A stretch of 64,000 nt of DNA from an uncultured SAR86 cluster bacterium (GTDB lineage: Bacteria > Pseudomonadota > Gammaproteobacteria > Magnimaribacterales > D2472). Position numbers and translations under genes: made by a program. This document shows positions 60,564 to 64,000 of the stretch, one piece after another (position 1 is the first letter of the stretch; every line of letters begins with the position of its first letter). The notes beneath the pieces are model-generated. The model worked only from the letters and a program-made list of their open reading frames with translations. It was not told the DNA's origin and did not search any database. The stretch lies in contig CACOZT010000003.1 of NCBI GenBank assembly GCA_902631785.1, positions 61,158 to 125,157 of the forward strand, given 5' to 3'.

Positions 60564-60660
60564 ATAAGTTCGAGCCTTTTGGCCTTGCTTCTATATAAAT
60601 ATAAAATCCAACAAAAACTAAAGAGATAAGAAAAACCCAAACTGCATCGTATTCGCCCAT
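60517..60660 (-). CDS. Possible 47-aa single-TM protein overlapping tspO start
   Basis: MGEYDAVWVFLISLVFVGFYIYIEARPKGSNLFGNISDTIRRFFRKR*; overlaps the annotated tspO 5' end in another frame. Confidence 0.4.
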   Translation of the reverse strand: MGEYDAVWVFLISLVFVGFYIYIEARPKGSNLFGNISDTIRRFFRKR

Positions 60661-60701
60661 GCTCGAATTATAAATGTTTTATTATTTTAAATATATTTTA
60701 A

Positions 60702-61817
60702 TTATGTTTTTTCTACAATTATTGAGCAAACTGAATAACCTGCACCAAAAGAACATATTAAACCTTTCTCACCTGATTTGAGATCATTGTGAAGATTAAA
60801 TGCAAACATAGATCCTGCACTTGCCAAATTTCCGAATTTTTCTATTGGAAGTGGGGCAAGCGAAGTATCAAAATTATCTGACCCTATTACTTTAGAAACT
60901 ATTAAGTTAACCATTCTCGCATTGGCCTGATGTAACCAAAACTTTTTAATATCGTCAGACTTAAGATTATTTTCTTCTAATTGTTTATTAATAAACTTTG
61001 CAACCATTGGGCAAACTTCTTTAAACACACTATTTCCATTTTGATAAAAGAGTAAATCTTCATAGGATTTTTCATCACTAGCGGCTCTTGCAAGGTAACT
61101 CCAATCACTTCTTATGTTATTTGAAAATTTTGTAATTAATTTTCTATCTATAACTTTAAAGCCATTGCTTGAAGTATTATTTTTTGAAACGATTGTAGCA
61201 ACACAACCATCACCAAAAATAAAATGAATATCTCTCTTAGCATAGTTTACAAATGGAGTAGATATCTCTGGATTAATAACAAGAATAGTATCTGCAATTC
61301 CGGAGATAATATCGCTGACAGCATTATTAATGGCAAATGTGGTTGAAGAACAGCCAACCAGCATATCGTATGCGTATCCATCGATTCCAAGTTCATTTTG
61401 TATTTCAATGGCAACTGATGGATAGTTTCTCGCAGCATGAGATGTTCCTAATATGACAGCATCAATATCAGATGCTGTAACCCCAGCATTATCCATAGCT
61501 TTTTTTGCTGCCTTAATCCCAACTTCAGCATGAATTGACATCTTTGATTCATCTTCATGAACAACAGAAGGCATCATTTTGTTAATGTCTAAGATATTTT
61601 TTTTATCAATTACATGCCTTGTTTTTATACCGGAAGCTTTTTCAATAAATTCTGTTGAAGAATATTCAAGTTTTTGTATTTCTCCATCTTCAATTTTATC
61701 TTTATTAAGATCATTAAAATTATCAACGTATGAGTTAAAAGATAGCACTATTTCATCATTACTAATTGTATCCTCTGGATACCAAATGCCTGTACCAGCT
61801 ATATGAATATCTTTCAT
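60702..61817 (-). CDS. Beta-ketoacyl-ACP synthase III-like (KAS III/FabH family)
   Basis: VGCSSTTFAINNA active Cys; FWLHQANARM His; FGNLASAGS Asn motif. Confidence 0.9.
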   Translation of the reverse strand: MKDIHIAGTGIWYPEDTISNDEIVLSFNSYVDNFNDLNKDKIEDGEIQKLEYSSTEFIEKASGIKTRHVIDKKNILDINKMMPSVVHEDESKMSIHAEVGIKAAKKAMDNAGVTASDIDAVILGTSHAARNYPSVAIEIQNELGIDGYAYDMLVGCSSTTFAINNAVSDIISGIADTILVINPEISTPFVNYAKRDIHFIFGDGCVATIVSKNNTSSNGFKVIDRKLITKFSNNIRSDWSYLARAASDEKSYEDLLFYQNGNSVFKEVCPMVAKFINKQLEENNLKSDDIKKFWLHQANARMVNLIVSKVIGSDNFDTSLAPLPIEKFGNLASAGSMFAFNLHNDLKSGEKGLICSFGAGYSVCSIIVEKT

Positions 61818-61854
61818 AATATTTTAAAAACTTTATATACTATTATTATAAATT

Positions 61855-62757
61855 ATGATTTTAAACACCTCCATTGATAATAGCTATTTATATGTGCATT
61901 TATCAAACATTTTAGATCCCAAAGGAATAGTTCATATTTGCCATGGTAAAGCTGAACATATCGGAAGGTATAAATGGCTTATATCTAAGCTTAATGATGA
62001 TGGTTATCATGTAATTGCTATAGATCATAGAGGCCATGGGAAGAAAATTTTAAATAAAGATGATATCGGTAAGTTTTCTGATCATCAAAATGGCTGGGAC
62101 CTGGTGGTTAATGATTACGAAATATTAATAAATGATACTAAAAAAAGTTTTCCAGAATTAAAGCAATTTCTTTTTGCCCATAGTATGGGTTCCTGGATCG
62201 CATTATCAATGATAAAAAAAGAACTTAAAATTGATGGATTAATTCTCTCTGGATCTTCAAAATTCCCAAAATTTTTAATAGCAGCTCAAAAATTTATTAT
62301 AAAAATTGATATATTTTTCAATGGCAGAGGCAGAATTAATAATGTTATGGAAACCATAACAACTAATAGATTTAATAATTATTTTAAGCCAACTAGAACA
62401 ATAAGTGATTGGATTTCAACTGATAATAATAATGTTGATGATTATGTTCAGGATGATCTTTGTGGATTCAAAGTAACTAATGGCTTGTGGATGGATATGG
62501 CTCAAGGAATAGAAGATAGTTTTAAAAGCAAAAATTATAATAGCGCAAATAAAAATATTCCCGTTTTAGTTATATCCGGCTCAGAGGACCCTGTAGGTGA
62601 CTTTAAAAAGGGAGTAATGTCTTTATATAATTTTTTAGGAAAATTTTTTAATAATGTAAATATTAAAATTTTTGAAGAAGAAAGGCATGAAGTCTTCAGT
62701 GGAACTAAAAAAGTAGAAGCTTATAAATTACTAAATTCATTTATAGAGAGAATATGA
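61855..62757 (+). CDS. Alpha/beta hydrolase (monoacylglycerol lipase-like)
   Basis: VHICHGKAEHIGRY; AIDHRGHGKK; FLFAHSMGSWIAL; ERHEVFSG. Confidence 0.9.
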   Translation: MILNTSIDNSYLYVHLSNILDPKGIVHICHGKAEHIGRYKWLISKLNDDGYHVIAIDHRGHGKKILNKDDIGKFSDHQNGWDLVVNDYEILINDTKKSFPELKQFLFAHSMGSWIALSMIKKELKIDGLILSGSSKFPKFLIAAQKFIIKIDIFFNGRGRINNVMETITTNRFNNYFKPTRTISDWISTDNNNVDDYVQDDLCGFKVTNGLWMDMAQGIEDSFKSKNYNSANKNIPVLVISGSEDPVGDFKKGVMSLYNFLGKFFNNVNIKIFEEERHEVFSGTKKVEAYKLLNSFIERI

Positions 62758-63797
62758 AATATATTTTTTTACTATTTTTTATCAATTATCTGTTTTCTGC
62801 TGATATGGAAAAGATATACACATATGAAGATGGAATGTTAAGGCATTATCTTATTTATGTTCCAGATTCATATAATTATGACACTAAAACAAAAATAGTA
62901 TTTGGAATTCATGGATATGGAGGTACCGCATCAGGCTTTGAAAGTGAGGTATCTGGAGGTTTTAACAAATTAGCAGATAAATATAATTTTATTGCAGTTT
63001 ATCCTGAATCGACATATTTTTATGATCAAGAAAATACTTTAGTAACAACATTCAACGACATCATAAGATCTACCTCTTTTGATGAAATATCAAATAATTG
63101 TCTAGCTGACGATAAAAGAATTATATATCCAAAGTTTCCAGGTTGTGACCGAGGTAGATGCGGTTGGGCTCCATGCGTTGATGATACAAAATTTATTAAA
63201 AATTTAATTGAAAAATTACAGAATGAATACAACGTAAAAGATGTTTATTTGATAGGAAATAGCACTGGTGGAATGTTTGTTAATTCATATGCATGCATGT
63301 ATCCAGAATCTATCAAGGCAGCAATCAGTGTAAATGGTTTGCCAAGATATGGTTTTGCATGCACACCAGACATACCTGTAAATTTTATTTCATACGCTTC
63401 ATCAAATGATGCAACAATTCCTCCAGTAAAAAAAATATCATCCGATGGGCTTTTTTATGAGAGTCAATCTGTTTTTATTGAGAAATGGAAGGATAAGTTT
63501 AATTGCCAAAATTCAAGAGAAGTTATTTATAAACATTATGAAGAATTTAAAGAAATAGTTTACTCAGGATGTTCAGACGGCATTAAAATTATGTCTATTT
63601 TGAATTTAAACGCTGATCACATGTGGCCGGAAGCCGGATATGATAAAAATAGTGGGATAAGTTCTTATACAAATTTTGGAACATGTGTTGGAGATATTCA
63701 AAGTGATTTGAATGCTGCAAAATGTTATAGATCAAATGATAGATGGGGTAGTGAATATATTATAAAAAAATTATTCTCCTTTGATGATTCTGACTAA
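62754..63797 (+). CDS. Secreted PHB depolymerase/feruloyl esterase-like hydrolase
   Basis: Signal peptide; IVFGIHGYGGTASGFE; LIGNSTGGMFVNSYACMYPESIKAAISVNG; DHMWP. Confidence 0.85.
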   Translation: MKYIFLLFFINYLFSADMEKIYTYEDGMLRHYLIYVPDSYNYDTKTKIVFGIHGYGGTASGFESEVSGGFNKLADKYNFIAVYPESTYFYDQENTLVTTFNDIIRSTSFDEISNNCLADDKRIIYPKFPGCDRGRCGWAPCVDDTKFIKNLIEKLQNEYNVKDVYLIGNSTGGMFVNSYACMYPESIKAAISVNGLPRYGFACTPDIPVNFISYASSNDATIPPVKKISSDGLFYESQSVFIEKWKDKFNCQNSREVIYKHYEEFKEIVYSGCSDGIKIMSILNLNADHMWPEAGYDKNSGISSYTNFGTCVGDIQSDLNAAKCYRSNDRWGSEYIIKKLFSFDDSD

Positions 63798-64000
63798 TTC
63801 TTTTGATATCAGATCAGGGTCTTCGAAGTAAGGGAAATGACCCACATCTTTTAGAATTACAACATCTTTTTCATGATCTATATCCTTTAGGAGAATATTT
63901 TCAGGATTAAATCTTGCTAATTTATCTTTTTCGCTAAATATATATTTAATATTTTCTAATTTTGAAATTTGATCATCTGTTAACCTAAAAATATTACAAG
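63771..64000 (-). CDS. Alpha/beta hydrolase, C-terminal part (truncated by window end)
   Basis: Minus strand reads ...NIFRLTDDQISKLENIKYIFSEKDKLARFNPENILLKDIDHEKDVVILKDVGHFPYFEDPDLISKELVRIIKGE*. Confidence 0.75.
   Translation of the reverse strand, partial: CNIFRLTDDQISKLENIKYIFSEKDKLARFNPENILLKDIDHEKDVVILKDVGHFPYFEDPDLISKELVRIIKGE

Overview
AT-rich, gene-dense bacterial chromosomal window. Gene content (TonB receptor, type II secretion, paired Amt transporters, low GC) suggests a marine gammaproteobacterium of the SAR86 type; this taxonomy is inference only. No phage, transposase, CRISPR array or rRNA was seen. Main blocks: malate synthase / FAD monooxygenase / indoleamine 2,3-dioxygenase (1-6 kb); gamma-glutamyltransferase / prepilin peptidase; phoB-phoR followed by a complete gspC-M type II secretion operon (19-31 kb); a phosphorus block (Ppx, PPK2, Pit transporter, porin, phytase; 31-37 kb); a nitrogen block (TorF-like porin, PII, two Amt) with two good sigma54 promoters and an NtrC-like site (42-46 kb); ftsK-lolA-crcB-serS-phoD; and a large TonB-dependent receptor. 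The most striking observation is a pair of about 220-nt non-coding RNAs (about 726-947 and 5873-6092). They share an almost identical promoter and intrinsic terminator, and the two copies differ by compensatory base-pair changes in two helices, which is direct evidence of a conserved RNA structure I do not recognise. Other leads: a lineage-specific two-repeat lipoprotein family with three members in the window, a CinA-like/nucleotidyltransferase fusion, a candidate Pho-regulated small transcript between phoR and gspC, several unannotated small membrane proteins, and recurrent -10 boxes placed for leaderless mRNAs.
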